Source: Synergistaceae bacterium
GTDB taxonomy: Bacteria > Synergistota > Synergistia > Synergistales > Synergistaceae
Direction of reading: 5' to 3'
Assembly (NCBI GenBank): GCA_031273805.1
Contig: JAISRE010000049.1
Span: forward strand, 1-58,797
DNA: 58,797 bases
Shown here: one piece after another, positions 35,360 through 43,979 of the stretch
How the letters are laid out: every line of letters begins with the position of its first letter
Numbering within the stretch: position 1 is the stretch's first letter
Notes under the pieces: model-generated
The model's input: only the letters and a program-made list of their open reading frames with translations
Told to the model about the DNA's origin: nothing
Databases searched by the model: none
Made by a program: the position numbers and the translations under genes

Positions 35360-36802
35360 ATGAAACCATTGATTGCTTCAAAGAAAACTTGGAATCTCGA
35401 GAACGGAGTGAGACTCCTCCTCTTAACAGTCGTGATCGCGGGGCTTCTTGCGGCGCGCGCTGAAGCGGTGCAAAATTTCAACATAAAAATAGGTATCGCC
35501 GACGGCGTCAAGAGCGGCAAGATCTCAGGCAAGGGATTGGTTCTCACGGATGCCAAAGGGACCAAGGTCAGCCTTGGCGACGGCTCGGTCATAGCAGTTT
35601 CAGGGAACGGGATATCTGCGGCGAAGAAGAACCTTACGCTGCCTGTGAGAGTCAGCGCAAAGGGAGGACTTGGCTGGGAAAATGTAAGATATCGCGGAAG
35701 TTTGAGTCTAGTGCGAGGCGGAGGCGGTTTTACGGTCGTCAACGAGTTGGATCTGGAGAGCTATCTGAGGGGAATACTCAAGATGGAGATGAATCCGGAG
35801 TGGCCGTTCGAGGCGCTGAAAGCACAGGCAATACTCGCGCGAACTTACGCCGCGAAAAACAGGGGAAGGTTTGCCGCTCGCGGCTACGACCTGGACGCGA
35901 CCGAGAACTCACAGGTATATCGCGGAGTGAACGCGGAGGACCCGCGCACCGACAGGGCAGTTGCGGAGACGAAAGGCATGGTCTTGACGTGGAGCGGCGC
36001 TACCGCTGATATATTTTACCATTCTGACAGCGGTGGCTCTACGGCGGACGTCTCTCACGTCTGGGGCGGAACCATACCGTATCTTAAGACGCGTGCGGAA
36101 CCAGTGAACTACACCTCCCCATACTCCACCTGGCAGGCAACCGTCTCAGCGGCGCAGATATCTTCGATAATGTCGAACATGGGCAAGAACGTCGGCAGGG
36201 TGAGCTCTGTCGAGGTGGCGCAGAGGGACTCCGCCGGCAGAGCGATCGCGCTTCGCGTCACCGGGGATTTGGGCTCCTCCGTCATCAAGGCTCACGCTTT
36301 TCGGATGGCTGCCGGCAGCAGCGTGATACGCAGCACCAATTTTAACATTTCGGGCGCATCCGGCACGTCGCCGGCCGCAGCGGCGAACCTCTCGCCAGCT
36401 CCGACTAAACCTGCCAACGCCTCACAGGTCGCGGCAAATCTCGTGAGCTTCTCAGGAAATATAGATCCTCTCATAGAGATGACAAAGGGCAACGTCTTCA
36501 CAAACGCTGAGATGTTGGACATGCTGATGAACCCCGATAAGAGGGAGGAATATTTAAAAATAGGATTTCAGCGCATCTCCGGCAAACAGACGCCTCAGCC
36601 CGCACAGCCCCCTCAGCCCAAGGAGGACAAGCCATATCCACAGATCAAGACGACGTCGAACGGCAGTTTTGTATTCTCAGGCAAGGGCTGGGGACACGGC
36701 GTCGGGCTCTCCCAGTGGGGCGCGAAGGCGATGGCGGAAAATGGGTCTCGATGCGAGGATATCCTGGCTCATTACTTTCCAGGCACAAAAATTGGCAGAT
36801 AG
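35360..36802 (+). CDS. Secreted SpoIID/LytB-domain protein
   Basis: A signal peptide (GVRLLLLTVVIAGLLAARAEA) leads to a SpoIID/LytB domain: NELDLESYLRGILKMEMNPE, then FEALKAQAILARTYAAKN, YDLDATENSQVYRG and FYHSDSGGSTADVSHVWGG. In spore formers SpoIID is a peptidoglycan lytic transglycosylase; diderm homologues act in cell wall or septum remodelling. A Pro/Gln linker precedes the last block, GKGWGHGVGLSQWGAKAMAE, a conserved C-terminal signature. The ATG at 35360 has GGAGG upstream. Its 3' end overlaps queA. Confidence 0.88.
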   Translation: MKPLIASKKTWNLENGVRLLLLTVVIAGLLAARAEAVQNFNIKIGIADGVKSGKISGKGLVLTDAKGTKVSLGDGSVIAVSGNGISAAKKNLTLPVRVSAKGGLGWENVRYRGSLSLVRGGGGFTVVNELDLESYLRGILKMEMNPEWPFEALKAQAILARTYAAKNRGRFAARGYDLDATENSQVYRGVNAEDPRTDRAVAETKGMVLTWSGATADIFYHSDSGGSTADVSHVWGGTIPYLKTRAEPVNYTSPYSTWQATVSAAQISSIMSNMGKNVGRVSSVEVAQRDSAGRAIALRVTGDLGSSVIKAHAFRMAAGSSVIRSTNFNISGASGTSPAAAANLSPAPTKPANASQVAANLVSFSGNIDPLIEMTKGNVFTNAEMLDMLMNPDKREEYLKIGFQRISGKQTPQPAQPPQPKEDKPYPQIKTTSNGSFVFSGKGWGHGVGLSQWGAKAMAENGSRCEDILAHYFPGTKIGR

Positions 36803-37856
36803 CCCGAGCGATCCGCCGACCGGGTACGACATAGAATCGTACGCGTGGGATATTCCGGAGGCATTGATAGCTCAAAACCCAACCGATAAGAGGGACAATT
36901 CGAGACTGATGAGGGTATCGCGCGCGCAGGGCGATATCGATCACCGGCATTTCTCGGATCTGCCCTCCCTCCTGCGCTCGGGAGACCTGCTCGTGCTGAA
37001 CGACACCAGGGTCTTTCGAGCGCGAGTGCCGGCTAAAAAAATACCGGGCGGAGCATCCGTTGAAATTTTTTTCCTTTCTCCAACCGGCGACCCGAACGTT
37101 TGGAACGCGCTTGTACGCCCAGGCCGCAGGCTCCCCCCCGGCGCCTCGGTCGAGCTGCCGGACGGGAGAATCATCGATATCGTGGACCGTCTTGACGACT
37201 CCACAAGACTGGTTCGTATACCACGTGACATATCTTCGCAAGAGCTCTTCGAGAACTATGGACAAATTCCATTGCCCCCTTATATAAAAAGCTCCGCCGA
37301 GGATGATGAACGCTACCAGACTGTCTACTCCGACAGGCTCAAAAATCGGTCGGTCGCGGCCCCGACGGCGGGGCTTCATTTTACGCAAAACCTCCTCGAT
37401 GAGCTTAAATGTAACGGAATCGACCACGAGTTTATAACTCTCGACGTCGGGATAGGGACATTCAGGCCAATCAAGACCAGGGACATAAGGGACCATGTGA
37501 TGCACAGCGAGAAATGCGCCATAGAACCTCGCGCTGCCGACCGTATAAACTCTGCTCGCGCGGATGGGAGAAGAATAGTAGCGGTGGGGACCACCGTAGC
37601 GCGAACACTCGAGTCGTTTGCGGAGGACTCCGGATATTTAAGAAGCGGAGAGAGGACTACAGATATATTTATCTCCCCGGGATACAGGTTCAAGGTCCCG
37701 GACGCCCTCATTACCAATTTTCATCTGCCCAGAAGCACTCTCCTGCTGCTCGTATCCGCGTTTGCCGGATATGAATTGATGATGAGCGCATACGCGGAGG
37801 CAGTTGATAAGGAATACAGATTCTTCTCATTTGGCGACGTAATGTTGATAGAATAA
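36792..37856 (+). CDS. queA: S-adenosylmethionine:tRNA ribosyltransferase-isomerase
   Basis: QueA transfers the ribosyl part of SAM to preQ1 in tRNA and makes epoxyqueuosine. Signatures are YAWDIPEALIAQNPTDKRDNSRLM, LLVLNDTRVFRAR, YGQIPLPPYIK, AAPTAGLHFT and NFHLPRSTLLLLVSAFAG. The TTG start at 36792 lies within the last codons of the SpoIID-domain gene and yields 354 residues, the family norm; the longer upstream frame has no homology. Confidence 0.92.
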   Translation: MADSPSDPPTGYDIESYAWDIPEALIAQNPTDKRDNSRLMRVSRAQGDIDHRHFSDLPSLLRSGDLLVLNDTRVFRARVPAKKIPGGASVEIFFLSPTGDPNVWNALVRPGRRLPPGASVELPDGRIIDIVDRLDDSTRLVRIPRDISSQELFENYGQIPLPPYIKSSAEDDERYQTVYSDRLKNRSVAAPTAGLHFTQNLLDELKCNGIDHEFITLDVGIGTFRPIKTRDIRDHVMHSEKCAIEPRAADRINSARADGRRIVAVGTTVARTLESFAEDSGYLRSGERTTDIFISPGYRFKVPDALITNFHLPRSTLLLLVSAFAGYELMMSAYAEAVDKEYRFFSFGDVMLIE

Positions 37857-38041
37857 TGTCCGCGCCGAGGATACACCCATGACCATAGATCATGCCGAAA
37901 TTAATATTATAGAAACGAATGTAAACCACTCAGCAGACATAATCACCCCGAAAAAGAGTATAATAAGTATACGTTAAATCGCGACCAGCGCTAGTTCTGA
38001 ATCTCATGTGTGAAATCAAACGAAAAGGAGTTGTTATTCTA

Positions 38042-38539
38042 ATGAAGAAAATTTTTTTGTCGATGCTGTTTGTCATGTTGTTTTGCGGTACTGCACTTGC
38101 CGGAGAGGCGACCATCACGCTTTCGGAAGCAAAGTATGACGACGATGGAACGACTGTAACAGATTACAACGCTGTGGCCGCAGGCCGGATAATATCATTG
38201 GTATTCACATTCGAGAACGCGAAATCTGCCTCAATCGAGCCTAATAATTTCCCGTCACACTGGGAAGTCGGCGAAACCAAATCTGGAGACGTCGTGGAGA
38301 AAGGAACATGCGCTTTTCGGCTCCAATCCGGTAATTCCGTCGAAATCACCGTAGTTGCGACGGACAGCGGGGGCTGGGACACCATTAAAACTTTTCCGTT
38401 TAAGGCTGCAGGCGTTCCGGAGCCGGAACCCGAACTCCCGTCCGAGAGCAGCAGCAGCGGTTGCAACGCTGCCGGCTTTTCGGCGTTTGTCCTGGCCGGT
38501 GTTGCGTTTGCCTGCATGAGGAGATCCGGAGAGCGTTAA
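38042..38539 (+). CDS. Secreted protein with a Synergist-CTERM-like sorting signal
   Basis: A signal peptide (MKKIFLSMLFVMLFCGTALA) is followed by a beta-rich domain of about 100 residues that I do not recognise, a Pro/Glu linker (PEPEPELPSESSSSG) and a C-terminal signal with a Cys (CNAAGFSAF), a hydrophobic run and a basic end (MRRSGER). This tripartite end resembles the Synergist-CTERM domain. It opens the accessory island after queA. TATAAT at about 37958 lies 80 bases before the ATG, and AAGGAG stands 11 bases before it. Confidence 0.7.
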   Translation: MKKIFLSMLFVMLFCGTALAGEATITLSEAKYDDDGTTVTDYNAVAAGRIISLVFTFENAKSASIEPNNFPSHWEVGETKSGDVVEKGTCAFRLQSGNSVEITVVATDSGGWDTIKTFPFKAAGVPEPEPELPSESSSSGCNAAGFSAFVLAGVAFACMRRSGER

Positions 38540-38572
38540 TCATCCGCTCAAGCGTCGGTTATGCGTTTTAAT

Positions 38573-38614
38573 ATTGTTTGTCCGGGGCGGCGCTTCTCGC
38601 TCCGGACAAACAAT
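38573..38614 (+). terminator. Hairpin after the CTERM-like gene
   Basis: A perfect 13-bp inverted repeat, ATTGTTTGTCCGG and its complement (38573-38585, 38602-38614), with a 16-base loop, lies 33 bases after the stop. It has no long T-tract afterwards. Confidence 0.6.
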
Positions 38615-38732
38615 TTAGCGAATCCGTCAATGCGAGTAGTCGTAAAGGAAAAGGGGAAAATCTCCCGTGCAGTCCGGCTCGTCCCTTTACGCGGCGTTAT
38701 GAGCCGACGTACGGCAAAATAGGAGGATTTTT

Positions 38733-39671
38733 TTGCTGGATATAAATATCAGGGAGGTTGACTTGCCCTCGTACAAGAAATTTTTCGGACAGTCCCTTCC
38801 CGCCATTTCCGAACACTACGCGCGTCGCAGCGCGGAAGAAAAACGAGGCTTTATACTGGGCGCTTTTTGTGGCGGACACGCGTGCGGAGTGCTCTCCGGC
38901 GGCGAGTTTGCGGACAGGGTTGGCTCCATCTCCCGTGTCGACACGGTCGGGGCGTACAGGCTTAGCGGAGTGTGCAAAGCGCTTGTGTCCAGCGCCTTGA
39001 ACCGTTTCAGGTCGCGCGGAGCTGAGTTCGCCGACACGAGTTGCGTCATCGGTTCCCCAGGCTGGGAAGCGATGGATTCATTCCTGCGAAAAACAGGGTT
39101 TGAAGAGACTGTATCCCAGACCTCGGTGCTCAATTACTGCAACTCCGAAACCGAAGCGGAACTCCGCAGATTCAGGGAGCATTTCGGCGACAGACTGACA
39201 GAGCGCCTTCTTCGCAGAGGATATCACATAACCTCGTTCAAGGACGCAACCGACGGAGACGTCGAGGCGCTGACGAAAGACGCGGAGAATATGACTGGAA
39301 TCCTGACGCGGTATCGGACGGACGGCAAAACGATAAGCCGCGCGAGCTTCATGGTTTATAAAAACGGAGAACCTGCGGCTTGCAGCGTGCTCTCGGAATT
39401 CGACGCGGGACGCACTACTGCTGTCGTTTCGGCATTGGCGTGCAGAGAGCGGTACAGGAAGACAGGCGCCGGATTGTGGCCCCTTTTCAGGAGCATCGAG
39501 GAGATATCGACCGGAAGAGGGTATGAATATAAAAAAGTAATCTACACCTTTCTGTCCGACAACACCGAGATGGCGAACCTGCAAAAATCTCCTCTCGTCC
39601 GCTTCAGCGGGCGGAGATCGTCGGTCACCCGTCTGTACCGGATGAAAATCACCGGAGGAAGTCTCCTGTGA
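38733..39671 (+). CDS. GNAT-family acetyltransferase-like protein, possibly two domains
   Basis: The 312-residue protein reads as one or two GNAT folds: an N-terminal half with GSISRVDTVGAYRLSGVCKALVSS, resembling the acetyl-CoA loop, and a C-terminal half with VVSALACRERYRKTGAGLWP, which has the motif A-like R-x-x-G-x-G/A pattern. The TTG start at 38733 follows AGGAGG at 7 bases. Its stop overlaps the next radical SAM gene (GTGA), so the two are coupled. In a RiPP locus it could acetylate the product or give self-protection; that is inference. Confidence 0.7.
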   Translation: MLDINIREVDLPSYKKFFGQSLPAISEHYARRSAEEKRGFILGAFCGGHACGVLSGGEFADRVGSISRVDTVGAYRLSGVCKALVSSALNRFRSRGAEFADTSCVIGSPGWEAMDSFLRKTGFEETVSQTSVLNYCNSETEAELRRFREHFGDRLTERLLRRGYHITSFKDATDGDVEALTKDAENMTGILTRYRTDGKTISRASFMVYKNGEPAACSVLSEFDAGRTTAVVSALACRERYRKTGAGLWPLFRSIEEISTGRGYEYKKVIYTFLSDNTEMANLQKSPLVRFSGRRSSVTRLYRMKITGGSLL

Positions 39672-41569
39672 TTTATCTCGTCGCAGCTCCATTTGCGATG
39701 ATCAGCTATCCGCATCTCGCCGCGCCTCTGTTGTCGTCGATATTGAAAGAGGGTGGGCTGCCGGTCAGGACTATCTATCTGAACTTTGACCTGGCGAAGA
39801 TGATGGGCGCCTTGAAATACGAAAACCTCGCCGGGAGCAGGGACCGGCAGAGCCTGAGGGAGTGGCTGTTCTCCGACGCCTTATGGGGGAAGGGGAAATC
39901 CGAAGAGGAGGACGCGGCGTTTTTGAACCTGGAGGCCGGCGACCTGGACGACGATGAGAAGGCTCGGATGCTCGATATGAAATACAGCGTCGTGCCGCGC
40001 TTCATGGCAGGCGTCATGGAGCGGTTCGAGACGATGCCCGACGTCAGCGTCGTCGGTTTTAGCTGCTTGTTCCAACTGCTCCCGCCGCTGGCGATCGGGC
40101 GCATGATCAAGGAAGCGCATCCGGCTGTGAAGCTGATCTACGGCGGTTCCGCCTTTCACGGGCAGATAGGCGAGGAACTCTTTGACAAGCTCGACTGGAT
40201 AGACGCGGTGTCTAACTCCGAGGCGGACGACGTGGCGCTGGAAGCGTTCACCAGAATATCGGAAGGAAGACCGATCGACGGGCTTCAGGGAATGATGTAC
40301 AGGGACAGGCGAAACGGGGCTGTATACAAAACCGAGGGCAGGCAGGTATCGCCCGAGGATATGAACAGGGCGCCGTACCCCGATTTCGACGATTACTTCG
40401 AATCGCTGCGCCAGAACTACGGAACAGACCTGGGCCCTCTCGCCGGAAAACTGCTGCCATTCGAGGGATCCAGAGGATGCTGGTGGTTCGAGCGAAGCCG
40501 GTGTAGATTCTGCGGCTTAAACGGAATCAGCAAGTCCTTCAGAGTCAAAGACCCGATCAAGGTGGCCGAAACGCTGAAACACTACAAAAACCGGTACGGC
40601 GTAAAGTATTTCGCGGCCTCCGATAACGTTATGCCCAATGAATTCCTGGACTCCTTTCTGCCGAGGCTCCGGGCGCTCAACCAACCGGGCGGGGCGGAAT
40701 CCGAACATCGGCCGTATAACGTATTCTACGAGGTGAAGACCACGTTTAGCCGTGAACAGGTAAAGCGCCTGGCCGAATCCGGCGTCGTCCTGGTTCAGGC
40801 CGGGATAGAGAGCCTGTCGGACAACCTGCTCAAGCAGATGAATAAAGGAGTCTCCGCAATTCAGAATATATTTTTCCTGAAGTGCGCAAGGCAGTATGGG
40901 TTATTCGTCATCTGGTACGTTCTGATGAAGATGTATGGCGAAACTCAGGAGGACTACGACGAGATGGCGGCACTGGCGCCCTATCTGGCGCATTTCTCCC
41001 CGCCGAGCATGTCCAGATCGTTTATTAAGTGCCATCGTTACAGCGCGTATCACAACGATTCGGAGCGCTATTTCGAGAAAATCGCGCCGGCGGCATTTTA
41101 TTCGGCGCTCTTCCCGGATTTTTTCGATCTGGACAAGCTTGCATATACGTTCGACGTGAAGTGGCGCGGCGTCCCGGACGCGACGGAGCGCTACGACGCT
41201 CTCTCCAAATGGTTGGAGCGATGGCGCGAACTCTGGGTTTCGAGGACAATCCCGGCGTTCTTCATGCGCGATACGGGAGACGGTTGTCTGTCGCTCTTCG
41301 ATTCGCGGGATGGGACGACAGAGACAAAGATAGACCTCGACAGCGACGAGAGCAAGATATACGGTATGCTGGACGATATAACCGCAATGAATTCCATTCT
41401 GGACAGGTCGTCGGAATTCTGTCCGCCGCACAGGACGGAGGTGATACTCGCTTCTTTCGTGGAATATGGATTTGCAGTGCGATTTGACAATCTCTTCCTC
41501 GGGCTTGCTAACAGGGAGGGATTTAAACAGTGGCCGCTGGACGAAAGGCTTCTTATGACGAACAGTTAA
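39668..41569 (+). CDS. RiPP maturation radical SAM protein, B12-binding type
   Basis: This 633-residue protein has an N-terminal Rossmann-like, cobalamin-binding type region (VSVVGFSCLFQLLPPLAIG and KLIYGGSAFHGQIGEEL) and a radical SAM core with EGSRGCWWFERSRCRFCGLNG, that is C-x7-C-x2-C. The RGCWW...CxFCGLNG signature is that of the RiPP maturation radical SAM C-methyltransferase family (rSAM type 1), whose known members accompany Nif11-type or nitrile-hydratase-type leader precursors. The C-terminal third is less conserved. It starts at a GTG overlapping the GNAT stop. It probably methylates a peptide made from the island. Confidence 0.85.
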   Translation: MIYLVAAPFAMISYPHLAAPLLSSILKEGGLPVRTIYLNFDLAKMMGALKYENLAGSRDRQSLREWLFSDALWGKGKSEEEDAAFLNLEAGDLDDDEKARMLDMKYSVVPRFMAGVMERFETMPDVSVVGFSCLFQLLPPLAIGRMIKEAHPAVKLIYGGSAFHGQIGEELFDKLDWIDAVSNSEADDVALEAFTRISEGRPIDGLQGMMYRDRRNGAVYKTEGRQVSPEDMNRAPYPDFDDYFESLRQNYGTDLGPLAGKLLPFEGSRGCWWFERSRCRFCGLNGISKSFRVKDPIKVAETLKHYKNRYGVKYFAASDNVMPNEFLDSFLPRLRALNQPGGAESEHRPYNVFYEVKTTFSREQVKRLAESGVVLVQAGIESLSDNLLKQMNKGVSAIQNIFFLKCARQYGLFVIWYVLMKMYGETQEDYDEMAALAPYLAHFSPPSMSRSFIKCHRYSAYHNDSERYFEKIAPAAFYSALFPDFFDLDKLAYTFDVKWRGVPDATERYDALSKWLERWRELWVSRTIPAFFMRDTGDGCLSLFDSRDGTTETKIDLDSDESKIYGMLDDITAMNSILDRSSEFCPPHRTEVILASFVEYGFAVRFDNLFLGLANREGFKQWPLDERLLMTNS

Positions 41570-41581
41570 GGGAGTGTTGTT

Positions 41582-43303
41582 ATGAGTTATAGTAATCGTC
41601 GTCACAATGAAATGAGAGTTCTGCTCTTTGCGGTGATGCTCGCGTTTCTGGCTGTGTTTGCGAATTCGCAGGCATCAATCGCCGATTCGGCTGCAGAACC
41701 GAAATTGGAACTTCTGCCTGTCAACCCCAAATATGTCGAATATTGGGAGAAGGTCCGGGCGGGAGAGCGCCCAAGCGGATTGGCGCCCAGTCCCATCGAC
41801 TGGTCCATACTGAAAAAAGAGGGGGCCGCCAGGAGGAGAGCGAGGGCAGCCGTGGACTTGCCGTCCGCCTACGACCTCGTAGCCGAGGGCGTGACGCCTC
41901 CCGTGCTGAATCAGCGCAACTGGGGAACATGCTGGTCGTTTGCCGCGATAGAGGCGATAGAGGCAGGCGTTATGTCTGCGGACAAAACCAACGGCACGAA
42001 AAACCACGTGGCGCTTTCGGAGCTGCATCTGGCCTATTACGCTTATGTGGATGAGGTCCCGGACAAACCCGCTTTCACCGGGAATCCAAACCCTTTTGAA
42101 AATGATGGCAAAACACCGCGCAATGTCATTTTCGACAACGGCGGAATCACCGAACTGGTGACCGCCCTTTTGTCCCGAGGCACAGGCCCTCTGGCAGAGG
42201 CGGTCGCTCCCTATCCAGACCACATCCCCGATGATCTCGGCGCGTGGGCCGCGTATGTACCCAACCCAGCGCCGCCCAAGGGCCCCGCTCAGTTTCGCCT
42301 GAAGAACGCCTACTATTTCTGGGATGATCCGGAGGATATCAAGTCTGCGCTGATGAAGTTCGGCGCTCTTTCATTCTCGTTCGGCTACTATGTCGGAATG
42401 GTCTCCGGAGACAGCATCTACACGCCGGATGCGAGAAACTCGAACCATAGGGTTCTGCTGGTCGGGTGGGACGACAATTACCCGAAAGAGGCGTTCGGAC
42501 CGTACCAGCCTGAAAACGACGGAGCGTGGAAATTACAGAACAGTTGGGGGCCGCGCGCTGGAACGGATGGTTTCTATTGGATATCTTACGAGGACGCGAC
42601 GCTATTCGGAGCAGAAGTCGGCAATCTGTACGCTCTTCCTGCCGCTTTTGAGATGATGCCCGCCGACGCCTACGACGATGACGGAATATACTTTCACGAT
42701 CCTCTGGGGACGAGCGGTTTTATCAGCGCCACCGACGCCGCGTACGACACCTTTACGGCCGCAAACGCTTTTACCGCGAGACGGGACGAAAAGATCACGT
42801 ACATCGGCTTCATGACGGGCCAGGATGAGCAGGACTGCGAGATACAGATCTACCGCGACATCCCGGACGGGAGCTCTCCCGACAAAGGTAAGGCCGTTTT
42901 CGCCGCTCCCCTGCCCTACCGTGTGACCGACGGCGGAGGATATGTCTCCGTAAAACTGGACGACCCGGTTCCAATCAGGAAGGGCGAGCGCTTTGCCGTG
43001 GCCGTGACGTTCAAGCGACCGGTCGGCGACAGGCGCCTGGCAGTCCCTATCGAGCAGATGCTGGAGGGACTTTGGGAAAAGGCCTCCATTAACCAAATGG
43101 AGAGTTATTACCTGTGGGGAAACGAGTGGCGAGACATCTACTATGAGACAGACCCGAAGGGCAATTTCTGCGTGAAGGCGTTCACCGCGCCGTCGCCCGC
43201 TCCGGACGATGGCGGCGGCTGCGACTCCTTTTCCGTCGGCCTATTCGGAATTGCCGGAGTAGCGTTGCTCATGTTCGGAAGGAAGAACAAAAAAAGCTCA
43301 TAA
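41582..43303 (+). CDS. Secreted C1-family (papain-like) peptidase with lectin-like domain and CTERM-like signal
   Basis: An exported cysteine protease of 573 residues. A signal sequence (VLLFAVMLAFLAVFANSQAS) precedes a pro-region and a papain-like domain with Gln-Asn loop NQRNWGTCWSFAAIEA (Cys117), SNHRVLLVGWDDNY (His289) and LQNSWGPRAGTDGFYWISY (Asn320). A lectin-like beta domain follows (ITYIGFMTGQDEQDCEIQIY) and then a GGGC patch, a hydrophobic run and basic end, a Synergist-CTERM-like signal. In a RiPP island it is the only candidate leader protease here, but its export makes a general or defensive role equally possible. It begins 12 bases after the radical SAM gene. Confidence 0.85.
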   Translation: MSYSNRRHNEMRVLLFAVMLAFLAVFANSQASIADSAAEPKLELLPVNPKYVEYWEKVRAGERPSGLAPSPIDWSILKKEGAARRRARAAVDLPSAYDLVAEGVTPPVLNQRNWGTCWSFAAIEAIEAGVMSADKTNGTKNHVALSELHLAYYAYVDEVPDKPAFTGNPNPFENDGKTPRNVIFDNGGITELVTALLSRGTGPLAEAVAPYPDHIPDDLGAWAAYVPNPAPPKGPAQFRLKNAYYFWDDPEDIKSALMKFGALSFSFGYYVGMVSGDSIYTPDARNSNHRVLLVGWDDNYPKEAFGPYQPENDGAWKLQNSWGPRAGTDGFYWISYEDATLFGAEVGNLYALPAAFEMMPADAYDDDGIYFHDPLGTSGFISATDAAYDTFTAANAFTARRDEKITYIGFMTGQDEQDCEIQIYRDIPDGSSPDKGKAVFAAPLPYRVTDGGGYVSVKLDDPVPIRKGERFAVAVTFKRPVGDRRLAVPIEQMLEGLWEKASINQMESYYLWGNEWRDIYYETDPKGNFCVKAFTAPSPAPDDGGGCDSFSVGLFGIAGVALLMFGRKNKKSS

Positions 43304-43318
43304 CTGTTGAATAGTCTT

Positions 43319-43374
43319 AAGGAACCGCTGATTCCCGTGCGGTCATTTATCAAGTGGGGAATCAGCGGTTCCTT
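43319..43374. repeat. Minimal palindromic derivative of the MITE-like element
   Basis: AAGGAACCGCTGATTCCC (43319-43336) and its exact complement (43357-43374) flank 20 bases. The arms match the ends of the larger element, so this is a copy shrunk to its ends. It sits right after the peptidase gene and can form a strong hairpin. Confidence 0.7.
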
Positions 43375-43439
43375 GGAAGTCTGAAGGGCGGAGGGTCTAG
43401 CGCTCACAGATGGCAAAGCGCCGTGAGGAGGTTTTTACA

Positions 43440-43679
43440 ATGGGAATCGACGAATTTGTGGAAAAGATCAGGAGCGACGAGGCTTTTGCCAAGAAGTGCG
43501 AGGCTCTCGCCAGCCTTGACGATGTACTGGCTCAGGCGAAGGCGGACGGCTGCTCCGAGACCAAAGAGGAAGCCAGGGAGTATCTCGGGGCGCACGGCAA
43601 GCTGAACGACGGGGACCTTGCGGATGTAGCCAGGGGGATAGGCCCGGCGATTCAAGTCGTTGAGGGAAAGAAAAAATAG
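43440..43679 (+). CDS. Nif11-like leader peptide protein, possible RiPP precursor without GG site
   Basis: The 79-residue product shows the Nif11-type leader pattern: MGIDEFVEKIRSDEAFAKKC with the usual F-x-x-K-x-x-x-D segment and a DDVLAQAKADGCS helix. Where the other precursors have an acidic helix and VAGG it reads LNDGDLADVARG, followed by a 13-residue tail (IGPAIQVVEGKKK) with no Cys, Ser or Thr. It is therefore either a precursor with an unusual core, or a leader-like protein that works in trans. GAGGAGG lies 9 bases before the ATG. It stands between the peptidase and a SPASM enzyme. Confidence 0.65.
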   Translation: MGIDEFVEKIRSDEAFAKKCEALASLDDVLAQAKADGCSETKEEAREYLGAHGKLNDGDLADVARGIGPAIQVVEGKKK

Positions 43680-43979
43680 GAAGAATCGTTAAACGCGATA
43701 TTGCCAATCCGCAGTCAATGACGACGAGTGAGGTGACGCGATAAGTGACGAGCAGCGGTTTCGCGCTTATAGCGATGATCCGCGTCGCGGACTCCCCCCG
43801 ATGGAAAGCGGACGGCTCCCCGGGGCTCCCCTGCACGGCTATCTGGAAAAGATTTCCGAGGTGATGCAGGGTGCGCGCCCGCTCAACGCGGATCCAGTGC
43901 GCGATCACGGCGCCGGATCTGAGGATGGCCGGGTATATCAGGGAAAAGTTCGCGGCGAACGGATGAGGATATTAATATT
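43680..43979 (+). other. Intergenic stretch with an open frame lacking a good start
   Basis: This 300-base gap holds a frame open from 43732 to 43983. The upstream part has no start codon; the only ATG is at 43801 without a ribosome site. The translated text (for example PRRGLPPMESGRLPGAPLHG) has coding-like composition and its TGA overlaps the ATG of the radical SAM gene at 43980. I read it as either a remnant or an unusual small gene of 60 residues. Confidence 0.3.

Noticed and set aside
40901-41605. A 234-codon minus-strand frame opposite the B12-type radical SAM gene
   Set aside because: Fully covered by the radical SAM gene and without its own ribosome site or motifs.
38733-43303. Interpretation of the GNAT, radical SAM and C1 genes as a toxin-antitoxin or defence island
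   Set aside because: No toxin, nuclease or known defence domain is present, while the RGCWW...FCGLNG signature and Nif11 leaders point to peptide modification.
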